Positions 1 to 8,617 of a stretch of 64,000 bases of DNA are shown here, one piece after another. Numbering within the stretch: position 1 is the first letter of the stretch; every line of letters begins with the position of its first letter. A model generated the notes under the pieces. It was not told where the DNA came from, did not search any database, and saw only the letters and a list, made by a program, of their open reading frames with translations. Location of the stretch: the NCBI RefSeq assembly GCF_000023445.1, contig NC_012881.1, forward strand, positions 2,658,501-2,722,500, given 5' to 3'. The translations under genes and the position numbers were made by a program. Source of the stretch: Maridesulfovibrio salexigens DSM 2638. GTDB lineage: Bacteria; Desulfobacterota; Desulfovibrionia; Desulfovibrionales; Desulfovibrionaceae.

Positions 1-686
1 AGCTCCCGCTGAAGGCGTTCCATAGAATTCATATTATGAATCAACAGCTCCGGTAACTCATTTACATGCTCCTCCTTGAAGAGGGCAATGTTTGATTCCA
101 GCTCCAAAATCTCGGAACGCAACTCGGCTAGCTGCAACTCAAGGAATTCAAAGGTCGATGTGGCTTTTTCCTCTCGCTCCTTCAAGTTTTCTTTCAAATA
201 AAGGGAGGTAAGGACGTTAGCAACCTGAGCCACTTTCTGCGGACTGCGCCCTTCATAAGAAAGGGTAAATGCGACTGTCGCAGTCCCCGGACGACCGGAA
301 TACTGGTTGGTAACTTCAGCGGTAATAGGCTCAAGCTGAATATCCTCGCGCATCTTGGCGATAATTTCTTCTGTAGTATATTTACCGACCAGATCAGGAT
401 ACAGCTCAAATTCCTTGATAATATTTAAAAGGTTACCATGACTGAGAACTATCTGCGAAATTGCCTGCAATCTCTCTTCAACAAAACCTGTAACAGTAGT
501 CTGAACCAGATCCTGAGGAATATCCTGATCCTCGATCAAAATAGTTGCCGTGGACTTGTAGACCGGAGAAAGCACAAAGGCCAATATGAAAATCAAAGAA
601 AATACAGCTCCCGCAGGTATTAGGAACTGGTATTTCCTGCGCTTAAGAACATCGAAATAATATGCAATATCCGAGCTTTCCTGCAT
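1..686 (-). CDS. Polysaccharide chain-length determinant (Wzz/GumC-like), partial
   Basis: The open frame starts at the ATG at 686 and runs off the left edge, so only about 228 N-terminal residues are present. It begins MQESSDIAYYFDVLKRRKY, followed by a hydrophobic segment at about residues 20-42, then a periplasmic region ending in a Glu/Leu-rich coiled-coil stretch. This is the layout of Wzz/GumC proteins, which set the length of exported polysaccharide and sit in the inner membrane facing the periplasm. It lies 12 bp after the outer-membrane barrel gene on the same strand, so it continues the EPS operon. In exosortase loci the matching family is the XrtA-type chain-length protein. That sub-assignment is inference because the C-terminal half is missing. 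Confidence 0.85.
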   Translation of the reverse strand, partial: MQESSDIAYYFDVLKRRKYQFLIPAGAVFSLIFILAFVLSPVYKSTATILIEDQDIPQDLVQTTVTGFVEERLQAISQIVLSHGNLLNIIKEFELYPDLVGKYTTEEIIAKMREDIQLEPITAEVTNQYSGRPGTATVAFTLSYEGRSPQKVAQVANVLTSLYLKENLKEREEKATSTFEFLELQLAELRSEILELESNIALFKEEHVNELPELLIHNMNSMERLQRE

Positions 687-698
687 ACGCTCGCTCCC

Positions 699-2360
699 TT
701 AATTTATCTCGGTCGGAAATGAGTAAGAAAAACCGACCCAGCTTTTAAATCTTTCACTATTAGAGTCACTGATTTCATTGAGCGAATAATTGACGCTTAG
801 TCCACAATATGCGGTCCAGTCTTTTTCAAATTTCCAATTAACTATGGCTTGGGAAAAAACACCTTTTGCCTTGTGCTTTCTTCCTCCGCTCTTCCCGTCT
901 GACTCATTCATCCAATATGTATTGATATTGTCCAAAGTTAAATATTCAGAAAATTCATACCTGAAGTAAATTTCCGCCTGATCAAAAATTTCATTCTCTC
1001 CATATCTTCCGGGCCTTACAGTCCTTTCAATAGCAGGGACCACACTGAACTCAAGTTCTCGATACCCCAGCTCTGCACGGAACTGGTAGAGGAAATCAAG
1101 GCTGTCCCCGGTAATAGTGTCACTTGAATAATTGGAAGAAGTAATCCCCGGCCCACCTTTTACGGAAAGCTTCCAGCCCTCGGTGAATTGGTGGTCAATA
1201 CCAACTATGCCCTGAAAAGAAATTTGATCACTCTTGAAATCATCAATCTCGCGGCTGAAATGAGTAAAAGTATTCATTTCACCTACATACAAAGTCGTCC
1301 TTTCATTATCCAAAGCATGACCCCAGATGAAGCTGAGTACATTGGTCAGGTAATCGGAATCACTCTTACGCTCATAGTTAGTCTTATCAATGTAATTACT
1401 GATAACCAGATTGTCCTTTTCCCCTATGCGCCAATTGAGTGAAGGAGTGGCTGAAGTCTTTAAAATTATAGTAGGGTCAAGATCTACGCCGCCTGATTCA
1501 TATGTATTTTGGTCAAGGTTGTGATACCGCTTGTGATTCAATTCCAATGCACCCTGAAGGTCAGGGCTAAAACTGTATTTGGCGGAAAGATCCAGATTAT
1601 AGTCATATCTGTCCAACTCACTATGGTTCAGATAATCCTTGTAAATAAAGTCTCCCCTGAAATTAACCTGCATGGCTTCGTCATAAATATCAACCTTCAA
1701 TGCAGGCGTAATTTCGGAGATTAGATCATCAAATTTTTTGTAATCGACATTACTGTCATACATTTCCCGCAGTCTGAGGATGGGTGTTATCTTAACCACC
1801 TTACCGGACAAACCGGCAGCACGCTTCGGTGTAGTAAAAAATCCGCTATCTCCCGAAACAAGTGCTTCTTTATTACGGATATTTTCCGAAGGAATAAGCG
1901 AGACAGAGCTGCGCTTAGGGCTCTCCAACTCTTCCGGAGAATCCTCTTTTGCGCTGACCTCGGTCTTTTTACCAACGTTCACGTCAGAAGAGGCCAAAAT
2001 GACCGGGGTTGTATTCGAATGTGAGGATATTGACGGCTTAATACTTTCAGCTGAAGTGCGGACAGCGACACGTTGGTGCACAATCTCATCAGAAACAACA
2101 GCCCTTACTTTAGGCCCCGGTTCTCCGACTGGCTCAAAAGGCTCAGCCTTAAGAACCACATCGTTTACCGGACGCTTGAGATCAGCCACAAAAATAGCAG
2201 AACCTTCTTCCGCCCTGCCGGACCAACTGTCCAAAGGCTTAATGACAGGAACACGCACTCGCCAGGAGATACCTCCTTCTCCTGCGAAAACTACGCAAAC
2301 CGGCACCAGCACGAGGCTGAAGATCACAGCGCGAAAAAATCTGCGGACCGGTCCTGACAT
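699..2360 (-). CDS. Outer-membrane beta-barrel protein of the EPS locus
   Basis: This 553-residue protein has an N-terminal signal peptide (basic MSGPVRRFFR, a hydrophobic core, then VFAGEG). A low-complexity Ser/Glu/Lys region spans about residues 40-170. The rest, from about residue 190, has alternating hydrophobic and aromatic residues typical of a transmembrane beta-barrel and ends in a beta-strand (WVGFSYSF). Barrel proteins of this type accompany exosortase/EPS clusters and are thought to act in secretion of the polymer across the outer membrane. The start at 2360 is supported by GGGGAG four bases upstream. It lies between the SLBB export protein and the chain-length gene. The exact family (TIGR03016-like) is inferred from context and not tested. 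Confidence 0.75.
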   Translation of the reverse strand: MSGPVRRFFRAVIFSLVLVPVCVVFAGEGGISWRVRVPVIKPLDSWSGRAEEGSAIFVADLKRPVNDVVLKAEPFEPVGEPGPKVRAVVSDEIVHQRVAVRTSAESIKPSISSHSNTTPVILASSDVNVGKKTEVSAKEDSPEELESPKRSSVSLIPSENIRNKEALVSGDSGFFTTPKRAAGLSGKVVKITPILRLREMYDSNVDYKKFDDLISEITPALKVDIYDEAMQVNFRGDFIYKDYLNHSELDRYDYNLDLSAKYSFSPDLQGALELNHKRYHNLDQNTYESGGVDLDPTIILKTSATPSLNWRIGEKDNLVISNYIDKTNYERKSDSDYLTNVLSFIWGHALDNERTTLYVGEMNTFTHFSREIDDFKSDQISFQGIVGIDHQFTEGWKLSVKGGPGITSSNYSSDTITGDSLDFLYQFRAELGYRELEFSVVPAIERTVRPGRYGENEIFDQAEIYFRYEFSEYLTLDNINTYWMNESDGKSGGRKHKAKGVFSQAIVNWKFEKDWTAYCGLSVNYSLNEISDSNSERFKSWVGFSYSFPTEIN

Positions 2361-2398
2361 CTGACTCCCCTGTCAAAAACAATAAAAACAGACATACC

Positions 2399-2974
2399 CT
2401 AAGGTACGATAATGGTATCGCCCGGTTTTAATAAAATATTCTGTTTCAAATTCTCCCCATCAGCCAACTGGTCATAGTCAAAAGGAAAAACCTTCTGTGA
2501 ACCATCCTTATTTTTGCGGACAATGATAATGCTGCCGCTTTCAGCAAAAGGACTTAATCCCCCGGACATGGCCAGAGCCTGAACCACTGTCATACTCTGT
2601 CCCATAACAAGAACTTTTGGGTTATTCACTTTTCCCATTACATAGACCTTCGGGTGCTCCACCTTACGCAGGATTACCGTCACCGGCGCATCCGGAACAA
2701 ACTCTGAAATTCGCTCCTTAAGCTTGTCGCGCAGTTCTTTAACGGTCAATCCACCGGCCTTCAAGTCCCCGGCAAGGGGAAAAGAAACGCCGCCGTCCGG
2801 TCTTACTACAACCTCTCTGGAAAGTTCCTTATCTCCCCAGACTGAAATTTCGATGATATCTTCAGGACCAAGCCTGTATTCATCATTAACTGTCAATTGA
2901 GCAGAAGCTCCCCCGGGGGAAATTGCAAAGAAGATGACAAAGAAAAATAAAGCAAATAATTTCAGAGTGTTCAC
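2399..2974 (-). CDS. Polysaccharide export protein, SLBB domain (Wza-like)
   Basis: This 191-residue protein begins with a GTG preceded by GGGGG at a four-base spacing. A signal peptide covers roughly residues 1-26 (to GGASAQ). Next comes the polysaccharide biosynthesis/export domain with its characteristic YRLGPEDIIEISVWGD start, then an SLBB beta-grasp segment (VYVMGKVNNP) and a terminal LKPGDTIIVP. It is short compared with Wza (about 380 residues) and matches the small one-SLBB exporters found with exosortases. No lipobox cysteine is seen, so it is probably periplasmic or loosely bound to the outer membrane. It probably works with the barrel protein just downstream to pass polymer across the periplasm. 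Confidence 0.9.
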   Translation of the reverse strand: MNTLKLFALFFFVIFFAISPGGASAQLTVNDEYRLGPEDIIEISVWGDKELSREVVVRPDGGVSFPLAGDLKAGGLTVKELRDKLKERISEFVPDAPVTVILRKVEHPKVYVMGKVNNPKVLVMGQSMTVVQALAMSGGLSPFAESGSIIIVRKNKDGSQKVFPFDYDQLADGENLKQNILLKPGDTIIVP

Positions 2975-3048
2975 GTTACCCCCTACAATATCATAAAATT
3001 CTTTTTTAATAAAATTAAAACCTTAGGTCATTTTTCAGACATGAATAT

Positions 3049-4440
3049 TTACTGCCGCCATGCAAAACTGAAAATCGTCTTAATAATAATCTTCAAATCC
3101 ATAAGCACAGACCAGTTCTGGAGATATTCAATATCAAAGGAAATACGCTTCTGCATGTCCTCATCAGTTTTGACTTCCCCCTTGTATCCGTTAACCTGAG
3201 CCAGACCGGTAATACCCGGCTTAGAAATATGGCGCAGCATATAACCGGGAATATTTTTACGGTAATCTTCATTCATTTTAACGGCATGGGGCCTAGGTCC
3301 AACAATAGACATAGTCCCGGCAAGCACATTAAAAAACTGCGGCAATTCATCAAGACTGTTTTTACGCAGGAACCTTCCAAACCGGGTAATACGAGGATCT
3401 TTATCCGTTACCGGAGTAAAATCGTATCCATCTTCCAGAACCTTCATCGTTCTGAATTTATAAATCTGGAAAGGCTCACCTTCCAGTCCGTAACGCCACT
3501 GCCGGAAAATTACAGGACCTTTGGAGGTTAACTTAATTACCAGTGCAATCAAAAGCATGAATGGAGAAATAATAGTCAAAACCAGTCCCGAAATAATTAA
3601 ATCTTCCATACGCTTGGCTAACCCATTCATTCCTTCAAAAGGAGAACTTCTGAGTACAATTGCAGTTTGTCCGGCAACATGAGCGACATCCCCGCCCATA
3701 AGATGTTTAAAAATGGTCATATCCGGGAAAAAATAAATCTGAGCGGTAGTATCCTCCAAACCGAGCATAAGCTTATTAAGCTTAGCTTCATCCCGCATTG
3801 GTAAGGCTACAAAAACAAGCTGAATATTATTTTTCTTTACATAGTCAGGCAGATCATCAAGTACACCGGCACAAGGATTTGCATCACTAAAGTCGTTATC
3901 AGATGAATCAAAAAAAGCCGTTATCCTGATACCGGCCCAAGGATTGTCCTTCACCCAGTCATCAATTGACTTTGCAAGTCTTCCGCTTCCGGCGACAATA
4001 GCCCTTCTTCCCGCAACATTATCCGCAAAAAAACGGGAAGCAATCTTGCGCATAAAAAGACGTTCCAGACAAAGAAAAACCGGCCACAAAATCATCGCCG
4101 CAAGGATAACCCGCCTTGAATAAATGCTCGAAACCTTAAAGGCATACCCCAGAAGCAACAAACCGCCAAAAACAAAAAAAACAGCCGCAAGAATGCGATT
4201 GCATTCCTGCACAAGATCAGAGCCTGCCCAAGCCCGATAGACACCTGCAATATGAAAAGCGATAAGTCCCAATGAAGCCGTAACAGCAACAAGCAATGCA
4301 ATTAGAGTAGCTCGTGAGGAAAAGGATTCCGGGGATACAATATTATACAGAGCAAGGATGAGAAATATTCCGGCTCCTACGTCCAAAATCCTATGAAAAG
4401 GCTCAATCATATGCGGCGAAATGCTGATCTTTCGGTCCAT
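3049..4440 (-). CDS. Undecaprenyl-phosphate sugar phosphotransferase (initiating, WcaJ-like)
   Basis: The protein has about 463 residues. The N-terminal 115 hold four hydrophobic segments, then a Rossmann-like CoA-binding-type region (RRAIVAGSGRLAKS) at about 145-260. A further membrane segment at about 280-305 leads into the bacterial sugar transferase domain with GPVIFRQWRYG, FKIY-like FQIYKFRTM and the RKNSLDELPQFFNVLAG block. It transfers a hexose-1-phosphate from a UDP-sugar to undecaprenyl phosphate, the first committed step of EPS assembly at the inner membrane. Two ATGs are adjacent (4443 and 4440). AGGAGG sits one base from the first and four from the second, so I prefer the second. 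A terminator and a possible promoter lie upstream. Confidence 0.92.
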   Translation of the reverse strand: MDRKISISPHMIEPFHRILDVGAGIFLILALYNIVSPESFSSRATLIALLVAVTASLGLIAFHIAGVYRAWAGSDLVQECNRILAAVFFVFGGLLLLGYAFKVSSIYSRRVILAAMILWPVFLCLERLFMRKIASRFFADNVAGRRAIVAGSGRLAKSIDDWVKDNPWAGIRITAFFDSSDNDFSDANPCAGVLDDLPDYVKKNNIQLVFVALPMRDEAKLNKLMLGLEDTTAQIYFFPDMTIFKHLMGGDVAHVAGQTAIVLRSSPFEGMNGLAKRMEDLIISGLVLTIISPFMLLIALVIKLTSKGPVIFRQWRYGLEGEPFQIYKFRTMKVLEDGYDFTPVTDKDPRITRFGRFLRKNSLDELPQFFNVLAGTMSIVGPRPHAVKMNEDYRKNIPGYMLRHISKPGITGLAQVNGYKGEVKTDEDMQKRISFDIEYLQNWSVLMDLKIIIKTIFSFAWRQ

Positions 4441-4467
4441 CATTCCTCCTGCCTAAAACAAAAACAT

Positions 4468-4495
4468 TTTATACCTACAAATTATATTTAAACAA
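4468..4495 (-). promoter_or_regulatory. Possible sigma-70-type promoter for the sugar transferase unit
   Basis: On the minus strand TTGTTT (4490-4495), a 16-base spacer and TATAAA (4468-4473) precede the sugar transferase start at 4440. The -35 box overlaps the T-run of the terminator just upstream. This is a sequence match only. Confidence 0.35.
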
Positions 4496-4526
4496 AAAAA
4501 AGGAGGAAGCCAAATTAGCATCCTCC
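4493..4526 (-). terminator. Rho-independent terminator after the TPR gene
   Basis: On the minus strand GGAGGA pairs with TCCTCC around a 13-base interior that allows two further pairs, followed by eight T residues. It lies between the stop of the TPR gene (4552) and the sugar transferase start, inside what otherwise looks like one operon. Confidence 0.65.
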
Positions 4527-4551
4527 ATATTTTTCTTAATATATGTTCATA

Positions 4552-6936
4552 CTAAAGCCGTCCTAACAAATTTAGGGCATCTTTCCGCTCTGGAAAGTCT
4601 TCTTTGCTTTTCAGCAGGCTATTCAAGATTTTCTTCGCCTCATCATTTTTCCCTTCGCGCGAATAGACCAAGGCCTTATGATACTGGGCTGCAGAAAAAT
4701 CCGGCAACAACTGCAAAGCAGAGTTAAATACGTGCAGGGCCTGCTTGTACTCACCATTCAGGTAAAGCACATAGCCGAGGGTATCCAGAGCTTCCGGGCT
4801 TTGACTGCTGGCTGCTACCCGGGCGAGCCTAAGAGCCTGATCCATGTATTCTCCATTGTCAGAAAATCTTGTCGCCAGCAGGTAAGCAAGATTGTTCGCC
4901 GCCAGCTGGAAACCGGGATGCTGCTCAAGAAGCTTGGAATACACTTCTCGCGATTTTTCATATTCCCCATTCTGCTCATAAAGAAGACCAAGCAAGAATT
5001 GTGGGCCGGGGCTTTCACCATTCTTTTTTATCTCTTCCTTGAACTTGGCTATCCCTTGTTTAAGCTTTTTATTACTTACATAGAGATCACCGATGCGCAT
5101 GTAGGGAAGCATCCATTCAGGAGCAAGCGTTACAGCTCTGGAGTAATTAGTCTCTGCATCTTCAAAATTCCCCCATGCAGCGTGAACCTTACCGAGAAGC
5201 TCGTAGATACGGGCATTATCCGGGAATTTCTGAAGCAATCTTTCACAAAAATTGGTTGCAGCTGTATACTTGTGTTGAAGGATGAAAATATCCACCTTAC
5301 CTTGAATAGCGGCTAGAGAATCAGGCGCGACCTTCAGTGCAGCAGTATAGTGCATCTCAGCAAGCGAATTCTTGCCCAAGGAACGGGCCAATTCTGCCAG
5401 CTTCATCTCTCCTACCGGAGAATCGGGAAATTTCTCGCTCAGTTCGTTATAAGTACGACTGGCAAGATTTTTGTCACCCTTGATGGAATACACATCACCT
5501 ATTGCTGCAAGTATCTGTATATCATCGGGCCTTTTTTCTCTGAGGCGCTGCAACTCGAGAATTGCCTGATGCCAGTCCTTGCGATCAAGATAGGTATTAA
5601 TCAACACTTCTCTGGCAGGAGCATAGCCCGGCTCAAGGTTGATTGCTTCCTTAAGATTTTCAATGGCAATATTTGTTTCACCATTAACCAAATGTGCCCG
5701 GGCCAACAGGACATAAGCCGGCGCACTTTCCGGGTTATCCCTGACAACCTGACGGAATTCCGAAACAGCTAGATTGCCGCGTCCCTCAAGAAGATAAATC
5801 TGCCCACGCAAATAATGTGCTTCGGCATCCTTCGGATTCAATTCGATGACACTATCAAGCTGTTCAATGGCTTTATTGGGCTCATTCATATCCAAATACA
5901 TCGTTGCAAGCTGCTTGCGGTACACAACGTAATCGGAACTTTCAGTCCCTTCGGGATCCAAAGCCACGCCGTCCAACAAAACTCTAATCGCCTCTTCCTG
6001 CCGCCCCTGCGCCATATAAAGACCGGCCAGAGAACTCCTGACTGCCAACGAAGACGCTTGGTAGGTCAGACCTTCTTTGAGAACCTTTTCTGTTTCAACA
6101 AATTTTTTCTGAGAATTAAGAACCCTTGAATACAACACCCTGTACTCTGCTTCTTCCGGATGATTATGAACAACTTCTGCCATCAGCTCCGCGGCCTTGG
6201 TATCGTTGCCCATAGTAGAATAAAATTCAGCGGCAAAAACCTTTGTGCGTGGATCAGCATCACTGCTCTGCAAAAGTTTTTCAACATACTTTAAAGCCGT
6301 ATCCGGATCATCATTCTTACGATAGAACGCAACCACTTTCATAAGCAGGGAAGTGTTCTGAGGAAGACGCTTAAGACCATCAAGCAAAGCATCCTCAGCC
6401 TTTTCCATATTGCCTTGCCTGATGAAAACACTGCTCATGGAAAGATATACATCAGGGTTTCCGGGATCTTCGTTTAAGGCAATTTCAAGCATTTTCTGTG
6501 CTTCGCTGAATTTCCTGCTCTCAGCAAGAACAGATGCCAGCACCAGACGGGCCTCAATATTTGAAGCATCTAAATTTAAAGCCTTGCGGGCCGTATCCCC
6601 GGCATCATCATATTCGCGGGCAAGCAAATACAGCTTACTGAGTTCCACCTTTGCTTCAACCGATGCGGGGGCAAGATCAGAGGCATATCTAAAATTTACG
6701 AAAGCCCCTTGGAAGTTACCATTCTCCAAGGCTATCTTTCCGAATAATAAACGGCACGGAGCGCATTCAGGATCGATAGACAGAGCGTTTTTTATTTCAA
6801 GACCGGCTTCTGTGATCATCCCTTTATTATAATATTCCACAGCCTTCTGATAAAAATCATCCCGTCTTTTCTCGCAGCCTCCAAGAAGGCAGACTGTGAC
6901 AATTATCAGGAGTAGCGCAGATAAACTCTTTCGCAT
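4552..6936 (-). CDS. TPR-repeat lipoprotein of the exosortase system (PrsT-like)
   Basis: This 794-residue protein starts with a lipoprotein signal ending in the lipobox LLGG-C at Cys21. The rest consists almost entirely of tetratricopeptide-type helical repeats of about 34 residues, with recurring A--Y--LG/A and P motifs (for example NPDVYLSMSSVFIRQGNMEKAE). Length, lipobox and position next to an exosortase match the PrsT family (TIGR02917) of exosortase/EPS loci. These are probably scaffold proteins at the periplasmic face, and their biochemical role is unknown. The start is preceded by GGGGA at six bases. The exosortase gene ends 36 bp upstream, so the two are probably cotranscribed. Confidence 0.85.
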   Translation of the reverse strand: MRKSLSALLLIIVTVCLLGGCEKRRDDFYQKAVEYYNKGMITEAGLEIKNALSIDPECAPCRLLFGKIALENGNFQGAFVNFRYASDLAPASVEAKVELSKLYLLAREYDDAGDTARKALNLDASNIEARLVLASVLAESRKFSEAQKMLEIALNEDPGNPDVYLSMSSVFIRQGNMEKAEDALLDGLKRLPQNTSLLMKVVAFYRKNDDPDTALKYVEKLLQSSDADPRTKVFAAEFYSTMGNDTKAAELMAEVVHNHPEEAEYRVLYSRVLNSQKKFVETEKVLKEGLTYQASSLAVRSSLAGLYMAQGRQEEAIRVLLDGVALDPEGTESSDYVVYRKQLATMYLDMNEPNKAIEQLDSVIELNPKDAEAHYLRGQIYLLEGRGNLAVSEFRQVVRDNPESAPAYVLLARAHLVNGETNIAIENLKEAINLEPGYAPAREVLINTYLDRKDWHQAILELQRLREKRPDDIQILAAIGDVYSIKGDKNLASRTYNELSEKFPDSPVGEMKLAELARSLGKNSLAEMHYTAALKVAPDSLAAIQGKVDIFILQHKYTAATNFCERLLQKFPDNARIYELLGKVHAAWGNFEDAETNYSRAVTLAPEWMLPYMRIGDLYVSNKKLKQGIAKFKEEIKKNGESPGPQFLLGLLYEQNGEYEKSREVYSKLLEQHPGFQLAANNLAYLLATRFSDNGEYMDQALRLARVAASSQSPEALDTLGYVLYLNGEYKQALHVFNSALQLLPDFSAAQYHKALVYSREGKNDEAKKILNSLLKSKEDFPERKDALNLLGRL

Positions 6937-6972
6937 TGATTTCCCCGTATTTTTAAATTCAACCCCAAAAGC

Positions 6973-8481
6973 CTATTCAGGAATATAAGGTTTGAGTCTC
7001 GATGAAAAGTTCTTGATAAAATCCTCCAGAATCTGCTGACCCTGCTCCACACTTTCATCTTCCCGTAGCAGCAACTCTACCCTGATCAGAGCGCCATCTG
7101 TGCGCTTTTGAGTGATGGAATCAACTGCTAAATAAACCTTATTCATATATTCGTCTGTTATAACTCTTCCACGCTGCTGAAACCAGTAAAAAGCCAACAA
7201 CTGTTGCCCCGGTTTATCAAGCAGCAGTCTGCGCACCTTAAAAGGACGCCCCTTTTGCGGATCAGCAGGCAGGTCTCGTGAGGAGGCAACACTCCATCCT
7301 CCCCCGCCAAGCAGACAACTTACCGGATTATGGGCCGCCCTCTGCGGCTCCTGATAATCATAGTACGTTACCATAAGCAAAATTTCGCGGCCTGTTCTCT
7401 TGTCCCTGAATATCCCGGAGAGATAATCATCAGAACCAAGTGACTCAATGATTTTATCATCGTAGAATTGTTTTTTTCCAATATAGTCGCCAATTTCCAG
7501 CGGGAAGTTATCAAAACTTGTGCGCTGAGGCACGACCCTTCCTGTAAACAAATACATATTTCCGGCAAAATAAATTCCAAGGACAGCAGCCATTAAAAAT
7601 ACATGTAAAGCCCTGCCCGTCGGTACTCCGTAATAGCCGGGTCGGGAAACTGCCCGCTGCTCAGGCTTTCGGCTAGCCAAAAGATTCAACAGCAGACTCC
7701 ATGTAGCTAGCACAATTATCGAAAGCACATAAATGACAACACCGGAAGCATCATGAAAAAAGCTCTCAGCGGTTTCCACCGATACATTCCGGGCCAGATA
7801 ACCGACAATGGCTATACGCAAGGCATTGGCAAAAATCGCAGTAGGCACGGTGGAGAGAACAACCAGCACACGCTGCCATGTGCGGGAATTAAACCAGTAG
7901 CCCATCAAAATGCCTAAGAGAATGGTGGGAAAAACATAACGCAGGCCACTACAGGCATCCACCACATGCAATTGAATTACGCCCAGATCGATTACGTTCC
8001 CCTCCCGGAAGACGGGAATATCGATAAACTGCATCATACGCACTGAGATATCAGAAGAAATAAGGCGTAGCTTGAAAGTAAGAATACGATTAATAAAAGG
8101 CGGCGGCGGAACAGCAAAGGCGAGCACAAGCAGCGGGAAAAAGAAAGCCTTCATGGAGCGCCAACCGTAAACAAAAAGCACCACAGAGACTACGGTCAGC
8201 CACATAGAGGCAAACACCAAAGCGTCAACAGCAGCGGCCTTTCCCAAGAAGAACAGTACTCCGCTAAGCAAAAGGGTGAGATAACCGGACCCCGGCGAAG
8301 GAGTGATCACTTTCGGAAGCAAATCTTTACGCTGCCACGCCACATAAAGAGCCAGCGGAACAACCAGCCAGCAATAAGAATAATCATCGGTGTTCCATCT
8401 CCTTAAAAGAGGTGGAAAGGAATCCCAGTACAGCATGACCCACGCTGCAATAACAGAAATGAATGAGAAAAGGGCTGCCAC
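6973..8481 (-). CDS. xrtD: Exosortase fused to an EpsI domain (XrtD-like)
   Basis: The protein has 502 residues. Residues 1-270 carry about eight membrane helices with the exosortase catalytic set: Cys177 in VVDACSGLRY, Arg222 in FANALRIAIVGYL and His243 in FFHDASG. After another helix at about 291-312, residues 320-500 form an EpsI-type periplasmic domain with HNPVSCLLGGGGW at 384-396. Exosortases are integral-membrane cysteine transpeptidase-like enzymes that process proteins bearing C-terminal sorting signals. The fusion with EpsI is typical of XrtD, which is linked to VPLPA-CTERM tags. The GTG start has GGGAG eight bases upstream. I saw no protein with a PEP- or VPLPA-CTERM tail in this window, so substrates must lie elsewhere. 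Confidence 0.88.
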   Translation of the reverse strand: MAALFSFISVIAAWVMLYWDSFPPLLRRWNTDDYSYCWLVVPLALYVAWQRKDLLPKVITPSPGSGYLTLLLSGVLFFLGKAAAVDALVFASMWLTVVSVVLFVYGWRSMKAFFFPLLVLAFAVPPPPFINRILTFKLRLISSDISVRMMQFIDIPVFREGNVIDLGVIQLHVVDACSGLRYVFPTILLGILMGYWFNSRTWQRVLVVLSTVPTAIFANALRIAIVGYLARNVSVETAESFFHDASGVVIYVLSIIVLATWSLLLNLLASRKPEQRAVSRPGYYGVPTGRALHVFLMAAVLGIYFAGNMYLFTGRVVPQRTSFDNFPLEIGDYIGKKQFYDDKIIESLGSDDYLSGIFRDKRTGREILLMVTYYDYQEPQRAAHNPVSCLLGGGGWSVASSRDLPADPQKGRPFKVRRLLLDKPGQQLLAFYWFQQRGRVITDEYMNKVYLAVDSITQKRTDGALIRVELLLREDESVEQGQQILEDFIKNFSSRLKPYIPE

Positions 8482-8617
8482 GTATTACTCTCCCGAATCA
8501 TGAACTCCCGCAAGGGTTGCAGGAATAACCTGTTTTATCATTCAGTAACAGAAAAAGGCATGATCAGAAACATCAAACAGCCTGAAATAAAAAACTTAGT
8601 TAAAAAGTTTTTCTCGC

